Source: Taeniopygia guttata
Taxonomy: Eukaryota; Chordata; Aves; Passeriformes; Estrildidae
Direction of reading: 5' to 3'
Length of the DNA stretch: 64,000 bases
Assembly (NCBI RefSeq): GCF_048771995.1
Contig: NC_133063.1
Span: forward strand, 16,740,063 to 16,804,062
This document shows, one piece after another, positions 13,401-24,514 of the stretch. Both the position numbers and the translations under genes were made by a program. The stretch's first letter is position 1. Each line of letters begins with the position of its first letter. The notes beneath the pieces are model-generated. The model made no database searches, was not told the DNA's origin, and saw only the letters and a program-made list of their open reading frames with translations.

Positions 13401-16400
13401 TCTACACTGAGCTTGATGAGTAGAGATGGGAGGGGTACAGTGCCATTAGGAGATGCTCAGTGGAAGCAGTCTCTGTGCCATACTCAATTTTATGTGCAGA
13501 TTGCAAGATCTAACAGACCTCTTGCTCCTTTCTTTCAGTGGGCATTTGGTATATGAGGTAACACCAATTAGATTTGTATGAGAATAATTGGTTTATCCAC
13601 TATTAAATTATCCTATCATATACTTCTATGTTTTTCTTGTGAACTTATTTTTAAAGTCAGTTAGGTCAGATAAAAAGTAAAAGTAATTTATCAGTTGCAT
13701 AAAAAAATTAGATTATATTTTACATAAAGAATATTTAATCTCTCTTTCCCTAGTGCAAACCTTTAGATAGCTAATAGGAAACCTGCTAAGAGTACGTACA
13801 TCTTCCATTTTATCTGATGTATTCCTAGCTCCAGTACTTAATCTCTGTGTTAACTACAAAATATAAATTATAAGCTTACTACAGTGCTAGGACAACTGGG
13901 AAGTTCTCACTTTTGTCTTTGGTCACAGGAGTCACTGCAATCACTGCAAATACCCTGTATTCCTCTATTTTAAAAATGCAAAAAAGCTGAAGGAATGATA
14001 TGTCATGCACACTGATATTAATCAGTTTTTCCCTTGTGGGTTTTAAGAGCTTAATACAGCAAGTGCATTAATTTCCTTAAATGGTAAAGTGTCCTTTTTG
14101 GCTATTTAAAGTAGTGCATCAAACCCCACAGCCACAAAAGTAAATTAAATGTTGAGTAAATTGTGATTCTCTTTTTCTTTAGACTGTGATGGCACATGGC
14201 TGTCATCTTTCTGAAGAAGAGCTGAAACTTTTTAGTCTTCGTGGAGCTGCAATTTCACATTGCCCCAATTCTAACTTTTCGTAAGTTAAAAAAAAAAAAA
14301 GGATAATTCAATAAAGCGTATAATTAAATAAAGGTGTGGTTTATGTAGTATCCTGAGTTGATGCTACCATTGCAAAGCTATGCTATAGTCATTACACCAT
14401 AAATGACATATTGGATTGAACTTGACCATTTATTATCCACTTCTGCCTAGCATGCTCTGAACCATTTTGTGGTCTTTCAGTTTAGTTATTGCATCTATAT
14501 CCGTATCTATATAAATATTTATTTTCTAAAAATTTATTTATTTTGACTGTTCTGTCAGTGGCATCTCCCTTCTCCCTGAAGTCTGATAATGTTTGGGGGA
14601 AATGGACTATAAAGTCTTCTTTCTATTGAGCAGACATGAGATACTGCATGGTATACAGACAGAATAAGTAATAAACCAATCTTGTACACATTAAGGGAGA
14701 GTCTTTGTCATAAAATGGCTCTGCAGCCCTGCTTTTCCTGAACTTTTTCTGCATGTAGCACACAGAATGTGTTTCTTCTTCCAATCCAGGATGCGCAGCG
14801 GTGTCTTAAATGTGCAAAAGGTTCTCAAACACAATGTGAAGCTTGGTCTTGGCACAGGTTAGTAGTTTGCTCTGAAAGTGATTTCTTCTGGAAACCTTTG
14901 GCAGATACATTCACCTGTTCATATTTAAAAATCACCATGTCTCCAACTTTTAATCTCATTTGTTTTCTCCACCTAAGGAGTAAGGAAGTCTAGTCTATTA
15001 AAATCTAGCGTTGGTCCAAAACTGTTTTAAAACAAATTTAAGTACTAGTGAAGAGTTTTTGTTGCTGTTGTGGCCTTAAACAGGGCTTGAACATCAACTT
15101 TTCAGGTTTCTGTTTTTGTGTTGTGTTCTATTCACCTGACTCTGTGTGAGAGCACCTTCATTGGGATTTATGCCTTCAGAGACAGTGCTTAGCTGTTGAG
15201 CTTGTTGGGTTTACCATGTATGTTGCTTCATAACTTTGAATTAAAACTTAAAGAAATTTAACATAGAGAATTATACCCAAAGCTTATACTCTAAGGCTCT
15301 GATCCCTTCTAGATGTTGCAGGTGGATATTCAGCTTCTATGCTTGATGCTATAAGGAAAACAATGGTGGCATCTAATAGCCTTCAGATCAATAAAGTGAA
15401 TGAGACAGGACTAACTATCGAAGAAGCCTTTCGGCTAGCCACTCTGGGAGGAAGCCAAGGTAAGAAGAAAATTATTTACTGTGCACACAGAGAGCAGTAA
15501 ATATAATCAAATCCCTTTGATTATATTTCTCCCTATCTTCATGGGAGAGTCATGGATTTTTTGGTGCCAGAGTGAAATCTAAGTGATAGGCAGGGGTAAT
15601 CCTTCAGTTTCTCATACTCATACTAGGCTTTTCAGAGAAGAATACTCTATTAATGCTGAGAGTTTAATAACAAAATCTTAATTGTTTTCAGAGTTGTACA
15701 TTTGCTTTGCAAAGATCCTCAGACTTCTTAGTCATAAGGCTGTAAATGCTTGTCTATTTATTGTACCAGCTGGAAATTTGTTTTCTCAGCAACCATCATC
15801 TAGAAGAAAAACTGCAATTACTGTAAAATCATGCATTCTATTTGTCATCAGTTTCTAATTTTGCTTGTGCTTTTTGAGCTGTCAGTGAGGCAGTTTGTTG
15901 CAAATCAAAACATCATGCAAATCACTTCTCACTCAAGGAAAAGCAGAAACGCAGGCTTTCCACTATGGTTTTTCAAAACACAGTTGCATTTGGAGAATGC
16001 AATAATATAGTATATGGGCTAGCCAGTTTTGGAGAACCAGTTTTACTTTAAGCAGTGTGCACATAAAAACAGATACAATTTAAAAAATTTTAGCGGTACT
16101 GTAGAAGTGTGCCCCCTGTTGATGGAGTAAACAAGTTACCCTTTGTCCCCTTAAAAAGTAAAAAATCCCAGAAATTTCTCTCCTTAATTTGGTTAAAAGA
16201 CACCTCATAGGACCTTGGAGATTTCACCTCAAACTTAAAGATAGCCAGTTGGACAGAAGTCAAAAAGTCCCGCCTAAGCAATTCCCTAGAAAAGGAAGAG
16301 AACAAAAGAAGTATGGCTTTTGTGAAATGTTTTACGAGAGCAAGAACCTCTTGCCCTGACTCAGTTTTTCTCAGTAAAGAGTTTTTTTATTTTGCCTTTT

Positions 16401-19400
16401 ATTAAAACTTTTTTGTTTCCAACACTGTCACAAGAGTCATCCTGCTTATTATATGCCACCTGAGGTAGCTGAGCGATCTAGGGTATAATACTTATCTCTG
16501 AGAGTTTATGAGACTCAGCTTGAAGAGACCAAGTATTATGGAACTGGTATGATTTGGCAGAGAGGAAATCCACGTCTAAGTGAAAACCTATTATTGTTTC
16601 AGTTAGCAGAAATGAGCTCACTACCTTCTAAAGCATGGGTCCCAAATCTTCTCAGTGTAACCTATCTGTAGCTGCTGAAAAGCTCCATTGGATATTATTC
16701 ATGGAAGCTTAAAAGATGTAGAGAAAATGTCATAAATTATGCCTTCTCAGAACTGTGTTTGAATTCCTCGAGAGTGTAATGGGGGAAATAGAAAAGATGA
16801 GCAGGGAACAAATAGTATTCTTTTTCCTGCAATATATATTTTTCCACAAAGTGTGAGAATAAATTAGCTGAGACATAGAAAGGAAGACTTATAAAAATCC
16901 CAAACTCATATGTGGTTTCCTTTCCCAGCTACTCTTGTACTTTTTCTATATTAGATTTCCTTAGTAAAGTGTTAATTTTTTATATGGATTTTAAACTGTT
17001 TTATCCTTACTGAATCACTTTTAAGGGTAGAATATAAATCACTTCGACAAGCTTCCAGTAGCCTGGATACTGAAAGGGAAAATTTCAGTAGCAGAAATTT
17101 AAATGAGTGATTTCTTTTTATACAGTTTTCTTTGTTAAGGCTCCTAAACACTTATCACCCTCTTGTGTTTAATCTAAAAATTGCATTATGATCAAAAACC
17201 TGAAGGAACATGAGATCATTTTAGTTGAAACTAGTAGATAATCAAAATATTTCAGAATTTATAGGAATTTAAATGTCTTTAAGATATTGTGATTTTCTTC
17301 CACTCACAAACTTCAATGACTTCTTAAACTTCAAGACTGAATTTCCTTTATCAGTGCAATTTGAAAAGAAATAAATTATTTGCAGGTATTATGCTCTTTG
17401 ATGACTTAATTTCAGAGTATTGGGAAAAAAATTAATTCGCAGATACTTTCCATAGCTTAGAATGGTCCTAATTTATTCTAAAGGGGAAAAATGGTTTCTC
17501 TTTAGGTATTCTAAGAACTTGCAAGCATCCAGTCCCTGAAGATGAATTTGTAGGTTTTCAGGGCATGCAGTTTCATGCACAATGAAACTTTTAAAAAATA
17601 GAGCTAAATAATAGACCACAAGGCAAGCCATACAGGTAGGTATGAGACCTTCAGACTGGCTATGATTATTTTTCCACACCATATTATTCTTTGTTCCTGC
17701 TTATTACTCACTGGATACCTCTTTTATTATCATATTACTATATTACTATTGCAATATGTCTATATAACCTTTCAAAATTGCTTAAACTTTTTTTAAAAAT
17801 TCAGTCTAATACTGCCTTAGCAAGGTGAGTGTTATTATATGCTTTACTGTTTCTCTGACTTAACTTCATTGCCCCGTTTGGAGTTAGAATTTTTTTGGAA
17901 TATAACCTATTGCTTCATAAGCCTCTTAAGAGCTCAGGTGCTAACATACTATTCAATTTGGTTTTGGTTTTTCTATTTGTTTTTGGTTTTGGGTCTAAAT
18001 TTTTGTTTGTCTTATGAATATTTCAAGTAAGTTGTCAGGTACTTCTACGTGGTGGAAGGAGGCTGGTCCTGAAGACGAGTTTATGAGTTTATTTTCTTCC
18101 TCAGCTCTAGGACTGGATAATGTGATTGGAAACTTTGAGGTGGGAAAAGAATTTGATGCACTGCTAATCAACACGAAGGCTTCAGATAGCCCTTTTGACT
18201 TGTTCTCTGCTGACGAATTTGAGGTAATGAGGACAGGATTGATGATCAAAACATTAATGGAAGTGATGTGGGGAAGGCTGATGATACAGACAGAAAAGGT
18301 CTGCTAAGAGTCATTCTGGTGACAGGAATTGGGTGTACAAACACCTCTGCTGTCTTTGCTTCAGCCTAGGTGTTCCATGTTTTCTTTTCTTCAGAATCTT
18401 GCTGACCCCAGTGACAGTGCCATAACACCATGAGCAAAAATGCATGTAATATTTTAATGCATATTTTATTAGCCCAAGGTGACAATTACAGATATGTATT
18501 TGCAGTGACAAATGGCAACCAAGAATAAACAATTTAATTTTAGTCAATACTTAGAGTTCAGACTGAAAAATGACAGCCTGTTCCCAGAGAAAGGTTAGGT
18601 TGCCTTTTCTACATTGCTGTTACAAAATGAAGCAAGCACTCAAGATGGCTAATTTGAGTAAAAGCACAGTTTTTATATTAACATTAAAGCAGTGTTGGTT
18701 TTATGGTATGGAAACACCTTCTCATTCAAAAACCTTCTCTGACTAAAAAAGATAGTTGAGAGCAGTTACTTGAATTTTTAGATGTGGTCAGACTGCCTGG
18801 AAACAATTCCAGTTCTGTAAAAAGAATAATTTTTAAGTTTAAATCTAAACTTTTTAAGCTAAGTTATTGATCCTTAGCACTTTACACAAGTTTAAATTTT
18901 GCCTTGTTTTCAAAAAGTAAATTATGTATGTTAAGTTTTGATTTCAATGTTATTAGGAATATTTAGAAGTGTTTTTATCAGTTCTTTCAAGCTTCAAATG
19001 ATTATGATCTGGGACAGCAGATATTGCTTTCTGAATTTGTTTTCTCCCATTTTTTAAAGGACACTCTCCAGAAGTTCCTGTATCTAGGTATGTTTTGATT
19101 TTCAGCTCAAGTTGAATTCTCATTTGCTACATCAAATGTCTAAATTAATGTTGGGGTTAATAATAAATTTATTTTTACATAAGTAAGTATACATTTGTTT
19201 GCAGTAATTAAATATGTTCATTTGAATCTTATATGAGCATTAACATGTCCCAATAAATAGCATTAATATTTGACATTAATAAATATAAACTGGTTTGTAA
19301 TTGTTTGTAAGTGTGTCCAGGCAGTGTCCGGACTGGATCTGCGCTGCTGCTGTGTTGTGACGTTGAGGTGCCTGGTGCCAGCTATGGCCACGGCTCTGTC

Positions 19401-19897
19401 ATGCTCTAATGAGATTTTGCCTTTCTGAGGAGCTGTCTGGGTCACAACAGCTTTCTTGATGGCTGGTTCCCAAGCCAGTTCACATACTGTGCATCAAATA
19501 ATTTTCTGTACAGATACATAATATTTTTGGGGTTTGGATCTACTGAATATACAGAAAATCTATGACACTATTGCAGCAGCTGAATGCTATGTTTTTGTTT
19601 TTGTTTTTTTTTTTAAACACATGGGTTGCTAAAATAGTTAATTTTTAATAGTTAAATTTTGTGGTAGCTTTGACTATTTCTCTCCAAATGGACTTTCTAA
19701 GTTCTAGGAAAATGGTTGGTCCAAGAAATGTGTTCCAAAACTGTTTTTATAGACTGCATAATTGTCATTAATTAAATCAGTGTTTGTATTTATATGCAAA
19801 TCTCAATTTTGACCATGTTATTTCAGGTGATGATCGGAATATTTCTGAAGTGTATGTGGCTGGAAAGCAAGTGGTTCCTTTTTCAAGCTCTGTATAA
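1339..19897 (+). CDS. GDA: Guanine deaminase (cypin), exons 2-14, 5' partial
   Basis: GDA hydrolyses guanine to xanthine and ammonia in purine catabolism. The mammalian enzyme is cytosolic, zinc-dependent and a homodimer; as cypin it also binds PSD-95 and affects dendrite branching. Joined exons are 1339-1427, 3114-3285, 5751-5838, 7083-7188, 9973-10000, 11427-11534, 12013-12120, 14183-14280, 14790-14857, 15313-15459, 18105-18223, 19060-19087 and 19827-19897: 1230 nt, 409 residues plus stop. All junctions are GT-AG and the frame is unbroken. Zinc-site residues of the amidohydrolase family are present: HxH in DTHIH (codons at 3145-3153), the His of SHISE (12016-12018), the His of MAHG (14195-14197) and the Asp of GTD, split between exons 10 and 11. 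The SHISE Glu (12025-12027) is the expected catalytic acid/base. The C-terminus SSSV is a class I PDZ ligand. With about 41 residues from exon 1 the protein would be near 450, against 454 in human as I recall. Confidence 0.97.
3114..3285 (+). CDS. GDA: GDA coding exon 3 (HxH zinc motif)
   Basis: It encodes EFLMPGLVDTHIHAPQYSF and continues to EEVYTRVV. DTHIH supplies the two metal-binding histidines at the start of the amidohydrolase barrel. A methionine at 3124 is internal and is not the start of the protein. The donor GTAAGT follows at 3286. Confidence 0.97.
5751..5838 (+). CDS. GDA: GDA coding exon 4
   Basis: It encodes RRTLKNGTTTACYFATIHT and ends in EII plus the first base of Asp. This is the highly conserved strand after the HxH region. 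Acceptor TTTTTTTAG precedes it and donor GTAAGT follows. Confidence 0.97.
7083..7188 (+). CDS. GDA: GDA coding exon 5
   Basis: It encodes DKFGQRGFVGKVCMDVND and continues to QETER, with Arg split across the next junction. It matches human DKFGQRAFVGKVCMDLND almost residue for residue. The acceptor is CAACAG and the donor GTAAAA. Confidence 0.96.
9973..10000 (+). CDS. GDA: GDA coding exon 6 (28-nt micro-exon)
   Basis: This exon of only 28 nt encodes RFVRELLEKK (the Arg shared with exon 5), equivalent to human RFVSEMLQKN. It has a good acceptor (TTTTTCAG) and donor (GTAAGT). It is too short to be found by coding statistics alone and was placed by homology and phase. Confidence 0.93.
11310..11406. 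repeat. 39-bp tandem repeat, about 2.4 diverged copies
   Basis: Copies at 11310-11348 and 11349-11387 share ATTG(C/T)(C/T)ATGTAAATGCT and the rest of a 39-base unit with several substitutions; a degraded partial third copy follows. The array ends about 20 bases before GDA exon 7, so it forms part of the acceptor's upstream context. Confidence 0.85.
11427..11534 (+). CDS. GDA: GDA coding exon 7
   Basis: It encodes YPRVQPIITPRFGPSCSEDL and continues to DLHVQ. The TPRF segment corresponds to the conserved arginine region of guanine deaminases. The exon is GC-richer than its flanks. It is 108 nt long, in phase 0 at both ends. Confidence 0.96.
12013..12120 (+). CDS. GDA: GDA coding exon 8 (SHISE motif)
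   Basis: It begins SHISETEEEIKVVENMFPAY and ends NKLLNSK. The His is a zinc ligand and the Glu the expected proton shuttle of the amidohydrolase site. It is 108 nt, in phase 0 at both ends. Confidence 0.96.
12763..12800. repeat. Perfect 14-bp inverted repeat with 10-nt loop
   Basis: The arm TGGGTTGTTCATAT at 12763-12776 is the exact reverse complement of ATATGAACAACCCA at 12787-12800. The repeat lies in GDA intron 8. It may be a slippage-made palindrome or a relic of a small inverted-repeat element; nothing around it decides. Confidence 0.85.
14183..14280 (+). CDS. GDA: GDA coding exon 9 (MAHG motif)
   Basis: It begins TVMAHGCHLSEEELKLFSLR and ends AISHCPNSNFS, with the last Ser codon split. 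The His of MAHG is a metal-site residue and HCPNSN is a conserved guanine-deaminase stretch. The donor GTAAGT is at 14281. Confidence 0.96.
14790..14857 (+). CDS. GDA: GDA coding exon 10
   Basis: It encodes MRSGVLNVQKVLKHNVKLG and then LGT plus the first base of the metal-binding Asp. Human has LSSGFLNVLEVLKHEVKIG at this place. The 68-nt exon is flanked by CAATCCAG and GTTAGT. Confidence 0.95.
15313..15459 (+). CDS. GDA: GDA coding exon 11
   Basis: It completes the GTD codon and encodes VAGGYSASMLDAIRKTMVAS and on to FRLATLGGSQ. GTDVAGGYS carries the last metal ligand of the active site. The donor is GTAAGA at 15460. Confidence 0.96.
16100..16440 (+). mobile_element. Probable LTR fragment in GDA intron 11
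   Basis: The segment begins TGTAGAAGTGTGCCCC and contains a run resembling the R/U5 part of an avian retroviral LTR: a T-rich TTTTTTATTTTGCC stretch, a TATTAAAA-type poly(A) word, then an end near CACTGTCACA. It lies in the same direction as GDA. Boundaries are approximate, no clear target duplication was seen, and no internal retroviral genes accompany it. The assignment rests on composition and remembered similarity only. Confidence 0.4.
18105..18223 (+). CDS. GDA: GDA coding exon 12
   Basis: It encodes LGLDNVIGNFEVGKEFDALL and continues to SPFDLFSADEFE. This is the conserved region in which the chain returns to the small beta domain. The acceptor is TTCCTCAG and the donor GTAATG. Confidence 0.96.
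19060..19087 (+). CDS. GDA: GDA coding exon 13 (short, 28 nt)
   Basis: It encodes DTLQKFLYL plus the first base of Gly. Human, as I recall it, has DISEAVIQKFLYLG, so this exon lacks about four codons. The acceptor (TTTTTTAAAG) and donor (GTATGT) are good and the frame stays open, so I read this as a small in-frame length difference, not damage. Confidence 0.88.
19827..19897 (+). CDS. GDA: GDA coding exon 14 with stop
   Basis: It completes GDDRNISEVYVAGKQVVPF and ends SSSV followed by TAA at 19895-19897. The terminal SSV fits a class I PDZ-domain ligand, as in mammalian cypin. Confidence 0.97.
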
Positions 19898-20475
19898 ATC
19901 CATTTCTGTTTGCAAAATACTCTGCTGATCATTCTGCATCTAATTTGGAAAAGATTATTTAAACACAGTGCCTGATCATCAGGAATGACACCTCACTTTT
20001 GGATAATGTTAAAAACTTGCATACATTGAAAATTTTGTTAGACCTTTCAAGAATTACTGAGAATTACTACTGAAATTTTCACAGTTCTAGAGGGAATGGC
20101 TATATAAATTTCTTTGTAAAAATAGCATTTGTGCATTGATAGGGGATTTGGTAAATACCTTGCTTAAAGAAGGCACCTGCTGCTCTGTTTAATAATAGTA
20201 TAGGAAGCATTATGTGGAAGAATGAGATGCTGGTTTTCTATAGGAATTTTAAAAAATCTAGTGCTTGTAAATTGATTTTGCAGGTAATGAATATCATGGA
20301 AGAATGCAATTTCCATAATATTATTATCAAGTATGGAAAAAATCAGTGTCTTTTTGGAGAATGTAGTTTTCGGTTTTTCCTATGAAGTTTAAAAAAAAAA
20401 TTACAACATTTTTTTAAGATGAGTTAAGTCAGAAGTGTGTGTTTATAAATAAATAAGGGTCCTCACTTAAGAGTT
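19898..20475 (+). other. GDA: GDA 3' UTR, minimal extent
   Basis: The sequence after the GDA stop is AT-rich and non-coding. The first good poly(A) hexamer AATAAA is at 20448-20453 and would give a UTR of about 0.57 kb. Mammalian GDA transcripts have long 3' UTRs, so use of more distal sites is possible; further AATAAA words occur at about 23394 and 26393. The end given here is a guess from the first signal. Confidence 0.45.
20448..20453 (+). promoter_or_regulatory. GDA: Candidate poly(A) signal AATAAA for GDA
   Basis: This is the first canonical hexamer downstream of the stop, inside overlapping ATAAATAAATAA. A moderately T-rich stretch follows after about 30 bases. It is not proven to be the site used. 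Confidence 0.4.
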
Positions 20476-23287
20476 TAGAATTGTCATTTGTAGTCAGACA
20501 CACTATTGAATTACCTTGATCTTAGTGATGGCTGAATGAAACTTCTGTTAAATTAGAGGCTGGCACTAAGATATCTCTGCAGGCTACATAAAGGCAAACA
20601 AATTAGGAGGGTTTTCTAGACTAGAGGGAGTGCTTCATTTCGTTCATCATCCTGCAGAATCTTCCCAAACTCATTTGCTCCTGACTGTTCAGACAGGATG
20701 ATAGAAAGATGTCCCTTCTCCTTTCTGTAAGGGAAATGAGTGCATTTAAAAATTTCCAAGAGAAATGGTCTCTTTCTGGCCATTACCACTTTTGACTTGA
20801 GGTGAAAATCATCACTGAAAAAAGCAGCTCAGCTTTACTATGCTTTTTATGTTTTTCAATGTGGCATAGTTCCAGTCCTGTACAATTTCAGGATTCCAGG
20901 TAAAAAAAAAAATGCCCTTTTTGTTTTTTTTTATTTTTTCAGAAATCTGTGTGACTTCCTACTTCCTTTCCTAAAATGGCTTTTTTTTTTTTTTTAAGAT
21001 TTGTTTGATGAGGATATTTCTTCTTGTTTCTGTATTATGTTTTTGCAACACAAAGAATGTAAACTTTAATTTCAGTGTCATTAGAGACCAATATTGTATT
21101 TTGATACTGTAAACATGTCTTGAATACGGTTTTAAGGCCTACTTCAAACTTCTTTGATTTCACTAAGCCTTGTTTTGCACTTTTATCTCACTGCCTGGGG
21201 ATATAGGACTTACCTCTGTTCACAAAACAAGGGAGGTCACTGCACCAAAGTTTCACTTGATGTCTACTTCAGAGAGAGTGCTTGGCCAATGCCACTCATA
21301 ATGTTCTGATTTTAAAAGAATTTTCAGAGCTTATGTATTGTTACGATTATGCCTACATGAGACAGCACAGCGTCAAGGGGAAATGTATCGGCTAATTTGG
21401 GCACTGAAAGCAGTACAGTCTGTTCAATGTGGTTTTCTTGCCAAAGCTGAGGGGCTGTACCAAACAGCAGGGAATAACCAGGAGGTCTTGCTGAAATCAC
21501 CTGGATGCAGCCACTCATTGAGAACTGGCTCAGGTGTCTTCCTGGCTGCTGCACCATGCCAAGGTACAGCCTTCCTACCTGCTCTGTTCCAAGACTTCTA
21601 AGGCTTTAGGAGTCCAGATCTAAGGATTAAGATTTACACATTCCATCAGGGTGTCTTCTCAACCATTGTGTTTTTCATGTGTCGCAATCACCTACACAGT
21701 AGCACACTTGTTCAGCAAATAACAACCTTCAGCTCTTTAACTTGCTTTCCTGATTCAGGGACATTTTTCTCATTAATTTTGACATGGATTTAATTGACCA
21801 AATTTCACATTTCAAAACCAAAGAACTGTGAGACACATGTTTTAATCCTCCCAGTAATGTTTGAAACTATTTTTAGGGAATTTCATGGTTTTCAGCTTTG
21901 GCTTTCCTGTGGTGAAGAAAGATCACACAGCCTTGTGTACAATGTATGCTAGTGCCCTACTTCTTTGCCTTCAGAGCTATGAATTAAATCAATGCTTTTA
22001 TCTTAGTGGTAGCCTTAACTGTCTCTGACTTAATTGTTTTCCCATTATTATTTTGTGGTACTTTTAGAAAAGGATTCAGCATTTCTTAAAATACTTTTGG
22101 GAGTAGACAGGTTGCTTATTTGCCATATGAGAACACTTTAGAACTTTAACAAGTTCAGGACTACGCTGCTGGCCCAATTACAAAGGGACTCTCTAGAATA
22201 GCTGCTGCCAGTGAGCTTTGTATCTGAATTTTTAATGGGTCATGAGCAGTTTGACTCCTGTTTAATTCAGGGACAAGGTAGGAACTTCTCTTTTGGTTCT
22301 AGCTTTTCTAATGTCTAGTATCCAGAAATTTCCCAGACTTAGCAATGGAAAATCAACTTTTTAAGAATCTCAGCTGGTGGAGGAACTCTGTGCTGTCTGC
22401 AGCACTCTGCAATGCCCAAGACCAGAAGGAGCAAGGTCCAAGATGGATAGCATTACATTAAATGCTGAGGTTTTAGCAGCAAAGGAAAGAAGTCTGAATT
22501 TGATGTTTGAGGAGGCCGGTGGAGGAGTTAATACAAAAAATAAACTGAGGGTCTTTTGACAGCAGCATTTAAATATCTCTGAATGGAGAAAAAATGTGCC
22601 ACCAGAGAAGCTAAGTGGGGTCATCTGAGGCAGTCCCAAAAGCTTGTTCAGTGGAAGATGGCTTATGCACAAAATTTAAAGGTTTTAGGTCATACAAAGA
22701 ATGTGTAGTCAGAATTCTCTGAAGTAATTTAGGGAAAATTACTCACTAAGGATCACTAAGAATCCCACTGTGAAGTCTTGGTCCTTGAGACTCTGTGCCT
22801 GTCTGTAGTTTGCCAAGATATTTGTTTTGTGGGGGAGGATCAGTGGATTAAAGCAGCGGATACTGCTGAGGCTTGCACATGTACACTATATGCATCTCAA
22901 GACTATATATATATATTCTGCTTCCTTGGATAGATGCCCCTACTGCATATGCACTTTGAAGCAGGTCAAGTAATGTGTTCAGATTCTTGGTATCTCTTTT
23001 AGACACTGAGTATATTTGGAAGACAGCTGAGCCTCCAGTGCAGTTTTCTCCAAAATAAGCTTAATTCTTATACACCAAATCCACCTTGCAGACTGAACCA
23101 AGGTTCAACAAGGGACAATGATTGGGAATTTAGAAGAGCACTATTGTCTCAAACCAAAATGCTAATAGAGACTAGAACTTGAACTACTCCCTGTCTGTTC
23201 GCATCTCATCACAGAACTTAGTAGCTGAATACAAATTGAAGCAACTCTCTTCTACCTTCCTACCTTTTCCCCAACACCACCCCCCAG

Positions 23288-23337
23288 AAAAAAAAAAAAA
23301 AAAAAAAAAACCACAAAAAAAAACCACCAAAAAAAAA
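23288..23337. repeat. Poly(A) run followed by A/C-rich tract
   Basis: Twenty-three consecutive A (23288-23310) are followed by CCACAAAA-type sequence made only of A and C. No retrocopy was recognised immediately upstream, so it is annotated as a simple repeat. Confidence 0.9.
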
Positions 23338-24431
23338 GCCAAACCTTAAAATGAAACAACTGGACATTAAGGGGATATGAGTATGTGGAAGAAAATAAAG
23401 GAATAATTTTCAGTCAGTATGAATTGAAAAATATGACATTATAAATTGATTGATAAAACCTCTGGAAAAATGTACATGCAGCAGATTCCAGATGTCTCTC
23501 CCCACAAGTTTTCTTACCAGATGGTACATGAGATCTTTCTTTCTTAATATGTCTTTATGTTCAATGGTAGCACGCCATTCAGACAAAGGGGGGAAAAAGG
23601 GTATTTGTGTAGCGCCTGCTTGTTGGGACAATGTGCTTACTGTGTTCTACAGTCAGATGAGCACTTATTAATTATAAATAGAATGCATTTGAATTACTGT
23701 TATATGTTTATCTCATTGTGTCACTTTAGGTTTTGAAATACTAATAAGAATTGCTATGCATTATGCAGCATTATTTGAATTATTCATGTGTGGCAAGTGG
23801 AGTTCTGCACTTTAAAATGTTGCCTTGGCCTAATGTTCATATTTATGCTGTATTTTTGTGAAATCCTAAGGTTTTGTAGGGGAAAAAAAGTGTATTTTTT
23901 CACTGTACTGAAATTTTTAGTAAGTTGGCTTTCTCTTAGGAAAGAGAGCTTTAAAATTACCCTGTCTAAAATTCTGTGCCTGATTAAACACTCATGAATG
24001 GAAAAAAATATAATGGTTTTATGAACTTGAATACTAACATTTAATGTAAAAAGAAGTTCAGATAAATAGATTTTTTTTTCAAATATAATTATGATAATGC
24101 AATGCAACTTCACAAGAGGCATTACTGTTGAATATCTACAGTTAAATTGAGCAAAAGAGAACATAGTGATTCTTGATTATTCATTTAAAAAGAATACTTA
24201 GGCCGAAGTTCTTTCAAAGAATATCCCAATTTTAAAAGGAAAAGATATTAATGTCATTACTCAGACAAGCTATTTAAAAATACTATTTTAAGCATTTGCA
24301 GGAACAATCCATAACAGATGATAAGGTGGACATACTTTAAAGTTCTGGATTTTCATTAATAAACTATGCTGCTTTATTTGCAGCCTGGTATGTGTTAGGA
24401 ATCAACTCACCTGTAAAATGACAGTGTATAG

Positions 24432-24514
24432 TCACAGAATAAACTAAGCTGGAAGGGATCCTCAAGGATCATTGTATCCAACTCCTGGCCCTACATGGCA
24501 ACATTCCCAAGGAC
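24432..24514 (-). mobile_element. CR1 LINE 3' tail fragment
   Basis: The plus strand reads TCACAGAATAAACTAAGCTG and then GGAAGGGATCCTCAAGGATC, followed by a CCAACTCCTGGCCCTAC stretch. This is the reverse complement of the conserved 3' end of avian CR1 elements. Only about 80 bp are left, as is usual for 5'-truncated CR1 copies; divergence suggests an old insertion. Confidence 0.8.

Noticed and set aside
18014-18104. In-frame sequence before GDA exon 12, starting with ATG at 18014
   Set aside because: The acceptor TTCCTCAG at 18104 and homology starting with LGLDN show that the upstream part is intron.
23784-24164. A 126-codon minus-strand frame
   Set aside because: AT-rich, Phe/Ile/Lys-heavy translation typical of non-coding DNA, with no recognisable domain.
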